A stretch of 64,000 nt of DNA from Calothrix anomala FACHB-343 (GCF_014696435.1 NZ_JACJQG010000012.1:62001-126000), one strand, 5' to 3'. Shown: positions 17,314 through 26,754, numbered from the stretch's first letter. Program-made: numbers and translations. Notes: generated by a model from the letters alone, not told the origin.

Positions 17314-18617
17314 CAGGACTTACGCAACTGGCACAGGCGATCGCTAAAATATAGTGCTTTTGTACTATATGAGTGACGCAACAGGTAAAGGGCGATCGCT
17401 AGTTGATAGTACATAGGTATTAATTGAATCCGATTCCGAAAGCTTGATCAACGCATAAGAAGTCGCTGTATTAGAAACACTATTGAAATATTCATGAGAA
17501 AATAGGTAGAGGTTGTATTAGATAAATGTTGCTTAAGGTAATGAGATTTACTAAGCTTAATTACTGCCAATACTTATTAAGTAGTCAAATTAATTATACG
17601 ATGACCAATTTGGCAGAGCATTTAGAGACTATAAGCCATGATGCAATTAACTACTATTTGAAGAGAGAAAAGTTAACACCTCGATTACTATGGGATAACG
17701 TGAAAGAGGTAGTTGAGCCTGATACCAATGGTTACATAATATTTGATGATAGCGTTTTAGATAAAAGGTATTCTGAAGAAATAGAAATAGTCAGGAGGCA
17801 ATATAGTGGTAATGAGCATGGTGTCCTCAAAGGTATTGGTGTAGTTAGTTGCGTGTATGTCAACCCTAATATTCAAAGATTTTGGGTAATAGATTACCGT
17901 ATTTTTAATCCTGATGTCGATGGTAAAACCAAGATAGACCATGTGAAAGACATGCTGCAAAACCTTGTATATCATAAACTTTTACCATTTGATACTGTTT
18001 TGATGGACACATGGTATGCCGTACATAGTTTAATGCTTTATATTGATAGTCTAGAAAAAATTTATTATTGCCCTTTAAAAAATAATCGGTTAGTTGATGA
18101 TACATTTGCTAAAGAAAAATATAAACGTATTGAATTATTAGAATGGAGTAATGAAGAGTTAGAATGTGGTAAAATCATAAAAATTAAAGGGTTTCCGCAA
18201 GAGAAAAAAGTGAAGCTATTCCGGGTTACTGTTTCTACCAACAGAACGGATTTTATCGCCACTAACGATTTATCTCAAAGCTCCACGGATGTTGTACAAG
18301 AGGTGTGCAAAATCGGAGCGAAAATCGAGGAGTTTCACCGAGAAATTAAACAACTAACAGGCATTGAATCTTGTCAATGTCGTAAAGCTAGGCTTCAAAG
18401 AAATCATATTGCTTGTGCAATGTTGGTTTGGGTTAGATTAAAGAATTTAGCCTATAAAACTGGACAAACTGTTTATCAAATCAAGCATAATTTGCTTTCT
18501 AATTATTTAATTCAGCAACTAAAACGCCCAAGTATTCCTATGTGCTTGGTTTGATTTAAATTGTTGCGTGGCGGGGTGTAGCCCCGCCTGCTATTTGTGC
18601 CAGTTGCGTAAGTCCTG
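17314..18617 (+). mobile_element. Complete insertion sequence, 1304 bp, 5-bp target duplication
   Basis: Terminal inverted repeats start CAGGACTTACGCAACTGG and are perfect over 22 bp (17314-17335 and 18596-18617). AAGTA flanks both sides (17309-17313 and 18618-18622), the signature of a recent insertion. It carries one full-length DDE transposase. Short inner hairpins occur near the right end (GCGGGG...CCCCGC). The IS family is not certain; the transposase resembles cyanobacterial IS701/IS4-superfamily members. Confidence 0.92.
17526..18554 (+). CDS. DDE transposase (IS701/IS4-superfamily-like)
   Basis: A 342-residue transposase. Acidic catalytic residues are visible as Asp in YIIFDDSVLDK, Asp in TVLMDTWYAVHSLM and Glu in IEEFHREIKQLTG, followed by the tail CQCRKARLQRNHIACAMLVWVRLK common in cyanobacterial copies. 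The N-terminus (NYCQYLLSSQINYTMTNLAEHLE) is the usual DNA-binding segment, so the gene seems complete. The ATG at 17526 is the first start; an ATG five codons later is possible. It lies wholly between intact inverted repeats, so the element may still be active. Confidence 0.9.
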   Translation: MLLKVMRFTKLNYCQYLLSSQINYTMTNLAEHLETISHDAINYYLKREKLTPRLLWDNVKEVVEPDTNGYIIFDDSVLDKRYSEEIEIVRRQYSGNEHGVLKGIGVVSCVYVNPNIQRFWVIDYRIFNPDVDGKTKIDHVKDMLQNLVYHKLLPFDTVLMDTWYAVHSLMLYIDSLEKIYYCPLKNNRLVDDTFAKEKYKRIELLEWSNEELECGKIIKIKGFPQEKKVKLFRVTVSTNRTDFIATNDLSQSSTDVVQEVCKIGAKIEEFHREIKQLTGIESCQCRKARLQRNHIACAMLVWVRLKNLAYKTGQTVYQIKHNLLSNYLIQQLKRPSIPMCLV

Positions 18618-18656
18618 AAGTATATTATGAGTATAGTTGACTTATGAATGGCAAAA

Positions 18657-19286
18657 CTATTGCAATGTCCATGCAGCTTGAAAAAAGTCACGCTCGCAGA
18701 ACATCGCATAACGATAGGTAGATTGTACCAACGGCGTAGCGATCGCGTAATTGTCAACTAAAGTTTCTAATTGTGGTGCTAAAGGTTGAAATTCCGCACT
18801 GCTGTAAGTCTGAATCCAGTTTGCATATGCATGATTAGGAATACCATTAACAGCTAACTGTTCTCCCAAAAAAGCATACAGGCGCATACATGGAGACATC
18901 GCCGCCGCCGTTAAACCCACATCTCCACCCCAAGCAGTCGCTAATAAAAAGTCAGTGTAGCGGCGGGTAGCTGCGCCTGGTTCGACAGCCTGTAAGTTAA
19001 CTCCCCATTGCGCAGCATAGCCTTCATGGAGCTTGAGTTCCTGCAAAACGCCATCAGCTAGGGCGTGAAATGTAGTGAATCCCTGCCAATCTGGTGCTTT
19101 AGCGGCGGCGACACTGTAAGCACGGGCAAAAGCTTCTAAGAAAAAAGCATCTTGTCCGACATAATAAGCAAATTTTTCTGCCTCTAGACTACCATCAGCT
19201 ATGCCTTGCACAAAAGGATGCTCTAGACAAGCTAGGGCTAAATCTTGATTAGCTGTCCATAATTCAAGGGATAGGGCATGGGGCAT
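18657..19286 (-). CDS. TenA/thiaminase II family protein
   Basis: TenA-type protein of the haem-oxygenase-like fold, which in studied members hydrolyses aminopyrimidines in thiamin salvage. From the ATG at 19286 it is 209 residues. Family marks are LACLEHPFVQGIADGSL, YYVGQDAFFLEAFARAYSVAAAKAP, ELKLHEGYAAQWGV and AAMSPCMRLYAFLG with a Cys at the place of the TenA nucleophile; the C-terminal Glu region is also present. Upstream in-frame codons are translated short-repeat DNA (CCCAATG array), so a longer N-terminus is improbable; even the chosen start lies inside that array. No thiamin genes and no TPP riboswitch are visible nearby. Substrate uncertain. Confidence 0.88.
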   Translation of the reverse strand: MPHALSLELWTANQDLALACLEHPFVQGIADGSLEAEKFAYYVGQDAFFLEAFARAYSVAAAKAPDWQGFTTFHALADGVLQELKLHEGYAAQWGVNLQAVEPGAATRRYTDFLLATAWGGDVGLTAAAMSPCMRLYAFLGEQLAVNGIPNHAYANWIQTYSSAEFQPLAPQLETLVDNYAIATPLVQSTYRYAMFCERDFFQAAWTLQ

Positions 19287-19332
19287 TGGGCATTGGGCAT
19301 GGGGTATTGGGCATTGGGCATTGGGCATCCCT
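19275..19332. repeat. Short tandem repeat (GGGCATT/GGGCATG) over the tenA start
   Basis: About eight heptamers of GGGCAT(T/G) on the plus strand. The array includes the start codon of the TenA-like gene, so its length can change the upstream leader and possibly the N-terminus. Confidence 0.85.
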
Positions 19333-19374
19333 TGGGCTTTTTTCCTCCTTTTCTCCCTTGTCTTCCTTGTCGCC

Positions 19375-20160
19375 CTAGAAGGGAAAGAACTGTAACAATA
19401 CAGAACCAAGACTACCTAAGAAGTCAAAAAAGCTGGGTTTGCCAACATTTACTTTACCATCTGGAGGTGTTTGTAATTCTTTAATAAATGCTTGGGCTGT
19501 TTGGGTACCAGGAGCGTTTTTTTGCTCTGTAAAGACTTTAGCGGCAATTTCCGCATCTTTGAATGCGCCTTGTCTATCTAATATTTGGTAACGAGCAACA
19601 CCACGGGCTAAGTAGGCTTCACCGTAATCGGTTTTGGTGGCGATCGCTTGATTAAAATAATCAATAGCCTGTTGTGTATTGCCTTTTTGGGCTTCTGCTA
19701 TCCCCCAAGCATAAAATTCTTCTGGGGTGGCAATTTGTGTAGGTATGCCAATTGCACCTTGTAGATAAGTACTATTGAGATTGACGCCAGTTAATTCTGC
19801 ATTGACTAGATAGGAGTTTCTGAAGTCTGCACTGGCTAAATTTGCACCAGCAAGTCTAGCGGCGTTGAGGTTCGCGCCAAATAAACTCGCACCTGCTAAG
19901 TTTGCACCGCGCAAATCAGCACCAGTTAAGTTTGCACGGCTAAGGTTCGCACCTGCGAGATTAGCGCCGCTTAAATTTGCTCCAGTTAAGTCAGCCAAAA
20001 CTAAACCTGCACCTACTAAGTCACAGTTTTGACATTGTTTTGTCGATAATAATTGTCTGATATGTTCGGAATTTGCTGCTTCGACTCGCGTTGTCAAGCT
20101 AATTATTGTTAAAAATAGGGTTGTGGCTAAAACTTGGCTTTTCATACTCTTTGCCGCCAT
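19375..20160 (-). CDS. Secreted pentapeptide-repeat and TPR protein
   Basis: A 261-residue protein. It starts with a signal peptide (KSMKSQVLATTLFLTIISLTTRVEA, cleavage near residue 28), then a CxxC (KQCQNCDL), then about 12 pentapeptide repeats of the A(N/D)LxG type (residues 48-135), which form a right-handed beta-helix. One to two TPR motifs follow (PEEFYAWGIAEAQKGNTQQAIDYFNQAI, residues 145-190). The C-terminus is hydrophobic (FFDFLGSLGSVLLQFFPF). The protein is probably periplasmic or lumenal; such proteins are common in cyanobacteria with no known enzymatic role. A start at Met6 is also possible. It lies 88 bp upstream of the TenA gene on the same strand; linkage is unproven. Confidence 0.85.
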   Translation of the reverse strand: MAAKSMKSQVLATTLFLTIISLTTRVEAANSEHIRQLLSTKQCQNCDLVGAGLVLADLTGANLSGANLAGANLSRANLTGADLRGANLAGASLFGANLNAARLAGANLASADFRNSYLVNAELTGVNLNSTYLQGAIGIPTQIATPEEFYAWGIAEAQKGNTQQAIDYFNQAIATKTDYGEAYLARGVARYQILDRQGAFKDAEIAAKVFTEQKNAPGTQTAQAFIKELQTPPDGKVNVGKPSFFDFLGSLGSVLLQFFPF

Positions 20161-20243
20161 ATTGATGACTGAGTTCTCAACTTTCGCTGAGATATATTTA
20201 TACTTCAGCCTATGATATGAACAATATTAGCTAGTCGCCACAA

Positions 20244-20399
20244 TTAGTATGAAATATTACTAAAGACTTGAGTATAATTAAAGGCTTGTTGAGAATTTAA
20301 GTTAATATTGCCAGTTTGTTTAGGATTGGACAAATTCAATCCTGTAAATAAACTAAGGCTGAGTGTCAAACCAAAAGCTAGTAATAATTTTTCGAGCAT
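20244..20399 (-). CDS. Small secreted hypothetical peptide
   Basis: From the ATG at 20399 it encodes 51 residues: MLEKLLLAFGLTLSLSLFTGL is a good signal peptide or anchor, then a short Asn/Gln-rich tail (NLNSQQAFNYTQVF). An in-frame start at 20432 would add 11 residues. AGAGTTACTC before the ATG is a modest ribosome-binding context. No family is recognised. It sits 83 bp upstream of the pentapeptide gene, in the same direction. Confidence 0.45.
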   Translation of the reverse strand: MLEKLLLAFGLTLSLSLFTGLNLSNPKQTGNINLNSQQAFNYTQVFSNISY

Positions 20400-20553
20400 A
20401 AGAGTTACTCCACATAGTTGCCAAAAAAACACCGAAGATGAGGTTGATTGTAAGTATTATTTATTTTTCGGCAACGCTAAGTGATAACTGCTGCTATTTA
20501 CTGTGATATATGTCTAGTCAGGTTGTGATTGCGATCGCAATTTTAGGGGCTAG

Positions 20554-20690
20554 GGCGTGTTTTCAAACCCCGAAAGCCTTCAGGCTGGAAGCCTGGGGCT
20601 ATCGTTACAAAGCCCACGAAGGTGGGCTTCGTGTGATTAGCCCCACCCTTGAGGGTGAGGGCGTTAATGTGCAGCCTTGCGTAAAACTGG
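20554..20690. repeat. Multi-hairpin dispersed repeat (family C core)
   Basis: Three hairpins in a row: GCCTTCAGGC..., AAGCCCACGAAGGTGGGCTT and the CCCACCCTTGAGGGTGAGGG hairpin. The same order and partly the same sequence appear at 46675-46780 and 63472-63585. The repeat lies just past the stop codon of the 1049-residue membrane protein and may act as its 3' structure. Confidence 0.8.
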
Positions 20691-20692
20691 TA

Positions 20693-23600
20693 TTAACTGA
20701 TGAAGTTTAAACCACCTGTGGCGGCGATGACACCAGCGATCGCACTTGCAACTAGCGAAGTCAAAGCGGTTCCAAATAGCCACCAGGCAGCAGTTGCAAC
20801 GCTTTTCTTGGTTTCTTCGACTTGCTTTTTGGCTTGGTGTTGGATGGCTTTGATGCGTTTTTGCGTTTCTTGTTGAATGCGTTCGGCGCGGTGTAATACG
20901 CTATCTCGTGCGGCTTCTACGCGATCGATAATCTTGTTCGCATCTTCCTGGGAAATATCGCTGCGCGAACTGAGTAACGCTACTAGGGTATCGCGATCGA
21001 AGTTGCTGAGGCGATCGCGTAAGGCTTCAAATCCAGCTTGGGGATCGTCAAACAATTTCGCAAAGTCTTGCTGAATGTTTTCGTAGTTCAATTCTGGACG
21101 ATCTAAGGAGTTGAGATAGTCGCGAATTCGGCTAGTGGAGTTATCTAGCACTGATTGTACTCTTTGCTGAATTTGCTGATATTGCTTACTTAAGGAGTCG
21201 CGTACAGATTCGATTTGATCCACAATGCGGTTGGCTTCTTCTTCGGAGATGTCTTCCCGTTGAGATAGTAAGCTGACAATTGTGGAACGATCGAATTTGG
21301 ATAAGCGATCGCTTAAATTTCCTATTCCCAATCTTGGATCTTGCAGCAGTAATTGTAAATCGCGCTTGATACCTTCAGGGTTGAGTTCTTCTTTATTGGT
21401 GTGACGCAGGTAATTTTCTAAAGTCTTACCAAAGTCTACAACTCTTTGGGTAGTACGCTTTGCTAAACGTTGCGGCGCGTTGACAATATTATTAATCGCT
21501 GTTTGGAATTGATCGATAGTACGATTAATTTGTTCTTCGCTGAGGTTTCCTTGCTGGCTGAGGAGTTGTACCAAGGTATCGCGATCGAATTGCGATAGGC
21601 GTTCTCTTAAGGCTATAGCACCTTCTTGCGGATCTGCGAGTAAGGTTTCTAAATCTTGGCGAATACCTTCGGGGTTGAGTTCTTCTAAATTGGTATTGCG
21701 GAGATATTCAGCGATTTTAGCGCTAGTTTGTTCGTATTGTTCTTTGGCTTTACCTGCTAAGGCTTGCGGTGCTTGTAAGATGTTATCTCTAACTTCTTCT
21801 AAGCGATCGATAGTTTGATTAATTTGTTCTTCGCTCAAATCTTGGCGCTGAGATAGCAATTGTACCAATGTATCGCGGTCAAATTGCGATAGGCGTTCTC
21901 TTAACGCAGAAATCCCCGCTTGTGGGTCTTCTAATAAAGTTCTAAAATCGCGTTTGATACCTTCAGGATTGAGTTCATCCTTATTGGTATTGCGCAGATA
22001 ATCTTCTACTCGTTGACGCAGTTCAGCAGTTTTAGCTTGTGCTTGTTCTTGCAGTTCTCTCGCATTATTTAATACAGAGTCGCGAGTGCTTTCGAGTTGG
22101 TTAATAATATTATTAACTTGCTCATCGCTTAAGTCTTGACGTTGCTGCAGCACTTGGATAAATGTGTCGCGATTCAATTGTGAGAACCGCTCTTGTAAAT
22201 CTTCTAAACCTGCTTCTGAATCTGATAACAAGTCAGAAAAATTCTGCTGAATATTTTCTGGCGTGAGTTCTTCTTTCCCTGTAGAACGCAGATAATTTTC
22301 AATTTGCGTTCTCACATCTTGCCATTGTTTTTTAGCTGTACCTTGTTGTACAGTTGCTAAAACTTCTTGGCGAATACTTTCTAGCTGTTGGACAATTTCT
22401 TTAACTCGCGCTTCGCTCAGATCGCTGCGTCTAATTAGCAAGTTTGTTAGATAGTCTGGATCGATTTCTGCTAATTCTCGGCGCGTAGTTTCTGGATCGG
22501 CTTGTGGATCGTAGATGATATCTTGAAATTCATCTTTAATTGTCAAGCGGTTAAAATGCCAAGGGAAGGAATTAGAAATATAATCCTCGACATCTGTTTT
22601 AATATTATTGCGGTTTGATTGTGGTAAATTCTCAGATATTTGTTCGCTAGTTTTATCTGTGAATTTTTGCAGTTCGGTTGTGATTTTATCCACATCGATG
22701 TCTTGAACTTTATCTTTCAGTTTTTGCAACTGATTGGTAATTTTATTCACATCGATATCAGAAAGGTTAACTCTATCTAATACTAAGGGAACCGCCGCAC
22801 CTACACCATATTGTACAGCTTGCTTGAGTCCACCGTTGCTACCATTACCATTTCCGCCACCAACTGTAACTAATTCCTGAAGGCGTTCGCCTAAGTTTTC
22901 TGATTTTAATTCTTCAGGTGTGGCAGATTTGAGAATGTTAATTACTTGCTCTGTGGGATTTGTGCGCGATGCAGCTTGTTTCCAAACAGCTTCTAATTGA
23001 TCGGCAATTTTGTTAATATCGCCTGAAGATAAATTGAGGCGAGAGCTAATTAAATCCACAAAGGTTTGGCGATTGATATTGCGGATTGCATCGCTATTAG
23101 CAATATCCTGGAAATTGACATCTTTGAGTATCTGCTGAAATTGATTGCCAATTTCTTTGACATTCAGGTTTGGTACTTGCAGAGAACTTAAAGAACTTTG
23201 TAGCGTATTCCGAATAGTATCAGCATCAAAACCTGAAGTTAATTCTCGGCGTACAGCTGCTGTGATTTCTTCAGCAGTGGAAACCATTTGTCTTTGGGCT
23301 AAATTTCCACCGATACCCGCAGTTGCAGCGCCAGTTAGGGTTTGCAAACCAGAAGTAAATGTATTAGCGAGAGAACCAATTAAGGAACCTACGGTAGATG
23401 AACCTAACCAAACTACCACAAAGAAAAAGGTAGACCAGATAACTATACCGATAATGGCTCCAAATAGGGCACTTTGGATTAAACTTAGTTTCACCGCTAA
23501 AAAACTAGCAGCAAATATAGAAATTGTCGAAGTAATTAATGCCCAAATGCCAATTTTAGATTCTACTTCGCGAATTTTATGCCCCAAACTTTCTGAGCGA

Positions 23601-23842
23601 TCGCTATCATCGTCATCATCAATATCCCACGAGGAAATCCCCGCAGCTACAGAAAAGTTTGTTAATAGTAACTGGAAGGCTAATGCCATTAAAGTACCAG
23701 CCAAGAATGCCACAAAAAACTTTGGGCTAGAAAAAATAATCGGCAATCTTTCTTGACTGATAACTTCTGGTATACCGTTAGCAGGTGTTACTCCCAACGA
23801 TAGCCAATCCCATCTCAACATAGTTTCAAGATTTTGAAACAT
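20693..23842 (-). CDS. Giant membrane protein with tandem ~105-residue helical repeats
   Basis: 1049 residues. An N-terminal membrane span lies near residues 42-62 (FFVAFLAGTLMALAFQLLLTNF), two more lie at about 97-150, and a C-terminal span (ATAAWWLFGTALTSLVASAIAGVIAATGG) closes the chain. Between them are six clear tandem units, each with a Y(L/I)xxTxxxELxPEGI block, a DPQAG...LRERLSQFDRDTLVQLLSQR block and a LSEEQINxxIDxLExxRDxxL block, plus an older degenerate copy near residue 200-300. The repeats are charged, helical and rich in Arg/Glu, predicting long coiled bundles. No enzymatic motif is seen and I do not recognise a named family. It may be an envelope or thylakoid structural protein. 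The ATG at 23842 opens directly into the first hydrophobic region. Confidence 0.8.
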   Translation of the reverse strand: MFQNLETMLRWDWLSLGVTPANGIPEVISQERLPIIFSSPKFFVAFLAGTLMALAFQLLLTNFSVAAGISSWDIDDDDDSDRSESLGHKIREVESKIGIWALITSTISIFAASFLAVKLSLIQSALFGAIIGIVIWSTFFFVVVWLGSSTVGSLIGSLANTFTSGLQTLTGAATAGIGGNLAQRQMVSTAEEITAAVRRELTSGFDADTIRNTLQSSLSSLQVPNLNVKEIGNQFQQILKDVNFQDIANSDAIRNINRQTFVDLISSRLNLSSGDINKIADQLEAVWKQAASRTNPTEQVINILKSATPEELKSENLGERLQELVTVGGGNGNGSNGGLKQAVQYGVGAAVPLVLDRVNLSDIDVNKITNQLQKLKDKVQDIDVDKITTELQKFTDKTSEQISENLPQSNRNNIKTDVEDYISNSFPWHFNRLTIKDEFQDIIYDPQADPETTRRELAEIDPDYLTNLLIRRSDLSEARVKEIVQQLESIRQEVLATVQQGTAKKQWQDVRTQIENYLRSTGKEELTPENIQQNFSDLLSDSEAGLEDLQERFSQLNRDTFIQVLQQRQDLSDEQVNNIINQLESTRDSVLNNARELQEQAQAKTAELRQRVEDYLRNTNKDELNPEGIKRDFRTLLEDPQAGISALRERLSQFDRDTLVQLLSQRQDLSEEQINQTIDRLEEVRDNILQAPQALAGKAKEQYEQTSAKIAEYLRNTNLEELNPEGIRQDLETLLADPQEGAIALRERLSQFDRDTLVQLLSQQGNLSEEQINRTIDQFQTAINNIVNAPQRLAKRTTQRVVDFGKTLENYLRHTNKEELNPEGIKRDLQLLLQDPRLGIGNLSDRLSKFDRSTIVSLLSQREDISEEEANRIVDQIESVRDSLSKQYQQIQQRVQSVLDNSTSRIRDYLNSLDRPELNYENIQQDFAKLFDDPQAGFEALRDRLSNFDRDTLVALLSSRSDISQEDANKIIDRVEAARDSVLHRAERIQQETQKRIKAIQHQAKKQVEETKKSVATAAWWLFGTALTSLVASAIAGVIAATGGLNFIS

Positions 23843-24542
23843 AGAATTATCTCTCTTGCGTGCGATGGTTGAAAATCCATTTATTGAAAAAATGGCTTAT
23901 TTATCAGTCTAGAAAGTAGTTGTTGTGATATACACTTTCCGAAGTCATAAATCTATCAATCAAAAGGTATACTTATTCTTGGATAAGTATATATTTCAAT
24001 ACGGTTCATTTAAGGATAATTGTAGGTTGGGTTTCGTTCCTCAATCCAACATTTCCAGGGGTTTGTTGGGTTTCACTTCGTTCAACCCAACCTACACAGC
24101 TTGACAAGGAGAGGTTAATCCAAAATCGTAAATCCAAAATCTAAAATTGAATGCCTACCCTACAATTTAGATAATTTTTGTTAATTATCTCAATAGTAGA
24201 TATTCATAAACAGAGTTTGGCATCCGGAACAAACCAAAGCAATCTTATAAATTAATTTCGATAAAATATATTTATCTTCTATATTAGATTTATTATGCCT
24301 AATCTCATAATCTTTGCAAATATTTACAATTCAATTTTAATTGAAAAGCAATTCATAAAATCAGATTGATTAACTATATATTCGGACAGAATTTAGCTAT
24401 TTTCTAATTATCTATATCCAATGATAGATAAATAATTTCTCCCAAATGATTGATGAAAATTGATTTAAAAAAAAGCATAAATAGGCTTAGAGAGCTTACA
24501 TAATTTAGCTGTTTAAGTAATTTTCTTATTCGGGAGAAACAA
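23843..24542. other. Long intergenic region with one palindromic repeat
   Basis: 700 bp between divergent genes. It contains the dispersed palindrome at 23997-24100; the rest (24101-24542) is AT-rich with no gene seen. GGGAG precedes the ATG of the next gene. The promoters of both neighbours should lie here. Confidence 0.6.
23997..24100. repeat. Palindromic repeat, family A copy 1
   Basis: Contains the inverted pair GTAGGTTGGGTT (24022-24033) and AACCCAACCTAC, with TTCGTT...CTTCGTTCAACCC between. The left border CAATACGGTTCA matches the terminal inverted repeat of the complete copy at 47888-48023, but the right terminal repeat is missing here. Confidence 0.8.
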
Positions 24543-26486
24543 ATGGCTGTAGTAACTAGACGTGCTATAGGCGTATTTCATAATCGTAGTGATGTTGAAC
24601 AAGCTCTGCGCGAGTTAGGTAAAGCTGGCATTGTTATGGATAGAGTATCCGTAATTGCCAGAGATAGAGACCATAACGGTGAAATTGCTGGCGCTCCAGT
24701 GACCGAAAAGGTAGGCGATAAATCTGATGAAGGTGCAAAAGTCGGCGCAGTTTCCGGTGGTGCATTGGGTGGTTTAACAGGCTTATTGGTAGGCCTTGGT
24801 AGTTTAGCCATCCCCGGAATAGGCCCAATCATGCTAGCTGGTGCAGCCGCTACCGCTTTAGCGACAACTATCGCCGGTGGTGCGATTGGTGCGGCGGCTG
24901 GTAGTTTGCTTGGTGGATTAATTGGTTTAGGAATCCCCGAAGAACGCGCCAGAGTTTACAACGAACGAGTCGAACGAGGCGGTTATTTAGTCATAGTTGA
25001 TGGTACAGACGAAGACATTGCTAGAGTCGAACCGATTCTGCGGCGGTGGAATGTCGAAGAATTCAATGTATACGACCGTCCACGCAGTGAATATGATGTT
25101 CCTGGTACTCCTGTTGGTGCTGTAGGTACTGGAGTTGCTCATACTCCTGTTGCTACTCATGGAGATGTGCGCGCCAATAGAAGAGCGATTGGGGTGTTTG
25201 CACACCGTCGCGATGCAGAAGCAGCACTGACAGAACTGCGCGATGCTGGTTTCCCCATGAACCGAGTTTCGCTGATTGCAAAAAATTCAGATGGCGATCG
25301 CATTGCTGGCGTTAATACTCATACCAACACAGGTATAGATAGAAACGTTGACAGAGGTAATAAAGCCGATGAAGGTGCGAAAGCAGGTGCAGCTACAGGC
25401 GCAGCTTTAGGTGGTTTAGGCGGTTTATTGGTAGGTTTGGGTGCATTAGCTATCCCCGGAGTCGGCCCTGTAATTGCAGGTGGTGCAGCCGCTACAGCTT
25501 TGGCTACAGCAGTTACAGGTGGCGCGATTGGTGCTGCTGCTGGTGGGATTACAGGTGGTTTGGTTGGTTTAGGTATTCCCGAAAATCGCGCCAAAGTCTA
25601 TAGCGATCGCTTTAATCGCGGCGACTATATTGTTATCGTTGATGGTACAGAATCGGAAATCCATCAAGCTGAAACTATCCTCAAACGTCGGGGAATTGAA
25701 GAATTCGCAGTTTATGACGCTACTGATTTAGATCGAGTAGGTCATCATGACCGACCAGTAGGTGAAGTTCATCACGGTGGCGTTCATTCTGGGGATCTTC
25801 ATCCTAGTAACGTCCGCGCTCATAGAAGAGCGATTGGCGTATTTGCGCACCGTCGCGATGCAGAAGCTGCACTGACAGAACTGCGCGATGCTGGTTTCCC
25901 CATGAACCGAGTTTCGCTGATTGCAAAAAATACAGATGGCGATCGCATTGCTGGCGTTAATACTCATACCAACACAGGTATAGATAGAAACGTTGACAGA
26001 GGCAATAAAGCCGATGAAGGTGCGAAAGCAGGTGCAGCTACAGGCGCAGCTTTAGGTGGTTTAGGTGGTTTATTGGTTGGTTTGGGTGCATTAGCTATCC
26101 CTGGAGTCGGCCCTGTAATTGCCGGTGGTGCAGCCGCTACAGCTTTGGCTACAGCCGTTACAGGTGGCGCGATTGGTGCTGCTGCTGGTGGGATTACAGG
26201 TGGTTTGGTTGGCTTAGGTATTCCCGAAAATCGCGCCAAAGTCTATAGCGATCGCTTTAATCGCGGCGACTATATTGTCATCGTTGATGGTACAGAATCG
26301 GAAATCCATCAAGCTGAAACTATCCTCAAACGTCGGGGAATTGAAGAATTCGGAGTTTTTGACGCTGCTGATTTAGATCGAGTACATCATAGCGATCGCC
26401 ATGTTGTAGATGCTTCTCATCCTGGTGACGTTAGTAGAGACGAGCCGGCTGTGGTGATTATCGATCGCCGTGATGAAACTCTCTAA
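24543..26486 (+). CDS. Triplicated GSP17M/YflT-like glycine-zipper stress protein
   Basis: A 647-residue protein of three copies of one module: a ferredoxin-like half (RRAIGVFxxRxDxExALxELxxAGxxMxRVSxIA), then a glycine-zipper hydrophobic core (GGLVGLGIPEN and Gly/Ala-rich spans), then a closing YIVIVDGT...AETILKRRGIEEF half. Copies begin near residues 6, 212 and 427. Copies 2 and 3 are almost identical in DNA with a period of 645 bp, so the last duplication is recent or kept by gene conversion. The domain matches the general-stress-protein 17M family. The hydrophobic zipper suggests membrane association. A good GGAG precedes the ATG. A BON lipoprotein gene lies downstream. Confidence 0.85.
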   Translation: MAVVTRRAIGVFHNRSDVEQALRELGKAGIVMDRVSVIARDRDHNGEIAGAPVTEKVGDKSDEGAKVGAVSGGALGGLTGLLVGLGSLAIPGIGPIMLAGAAATALATTIAGGAIGAAAGSLLGGLIGLGIPEERARVYNERVERGGYLVIVDGTDEDIARVEPILRRWNVEEFNVYDRPRSEYDVPGTPVGAVGTGVAHTPVATHGDVRANRRAIGVFAHRRDAEAALTELRDAGFPMNRVSLIAKNSDGDRIAGVNTHTNTGIDRNVDRGNKADEGAKAGAATGAALGGLGGLLVGLGALAIPGVGPVIAGGAAATALATAVTGGAIGAAAGGITGGLVGLGIPENRAKVYSDRFNRGDYIVIVDGTESEIHQAETILKRRGIEEFAVYDATDLDRVGHHDRPVGEVHHGGVHSGDLHPSNVRAHRRAIGVFAHRRDAEAALTELRDAGFPMNRVSLIAKNTDGDRIAGVNTHTNTGIDRNVDRGNKADEGAKAGAATGAALGGLGGLLVGLGALAIPGVGPVIAGGAAATALATAVTGGAIGAAAGGITGGLVGLGIPENRAKVYSDRFNRGDYIVIVDGTESEIHQAETILKRRGIEEFGVFDAADLDRVHHSDRHVVDASHPGDVSRDEPAVVIIDRRDETL

Positions 26487-26590
26487 GGCGTAAGAATTTC
26501 CCCTGTTGAGCAAGGATAAAAATGATACCAATTTTAAAAAAGAATGCTACAGATACACAATCTTAAATCCCTGTGATATCTAGCTTTCTG

Positions 26591-26687
26591 AATTTTGAAT
26601 TTTGCGGAAAGTCTGAGCGGAGGTTTCCTCCGTACACCGAAGGGGTTGCCGCAGGCATCAGAACTTTCCAAGAGAGAATTTTGAATT
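26591..26687. repeat. 97-bp dispersed repeat, copy 1
   Basis: Identical over all 97 bases to 31364-31460. It contains the hairpin CGGAGGTTTCCTCCG and AATTTTGAATT at each border. It lies between the triplicated gene and the BON lipoprotein gene. Confidence 0.95.
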
Positions 26688-26754
26688 GGTATCACTTGCT
26701 CCCACACACATCAGCACAAATCAAAATTCGCATATTGATCTCAAGAGTAAAGAA

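Noticed and set aside
18657-19409. Longer TenA reading frame starting at 19409
   Set aside because: The first 41 codons translate short tandem repeats and overlap the 3' end of the pentapeptide gene.
18540-19420. TPP riboswitch controlling the TenA-like gene
   Set aside because: No conserved thi-box sequence or fold is visible upstream; the gene follows a repeat array.
25319-26239. Two identical 91-residue Pro/Ala-rich minus-strand frames
   Set aside because: Antisense shadows of the duplicated glycine-zipper modules on the plus strand.
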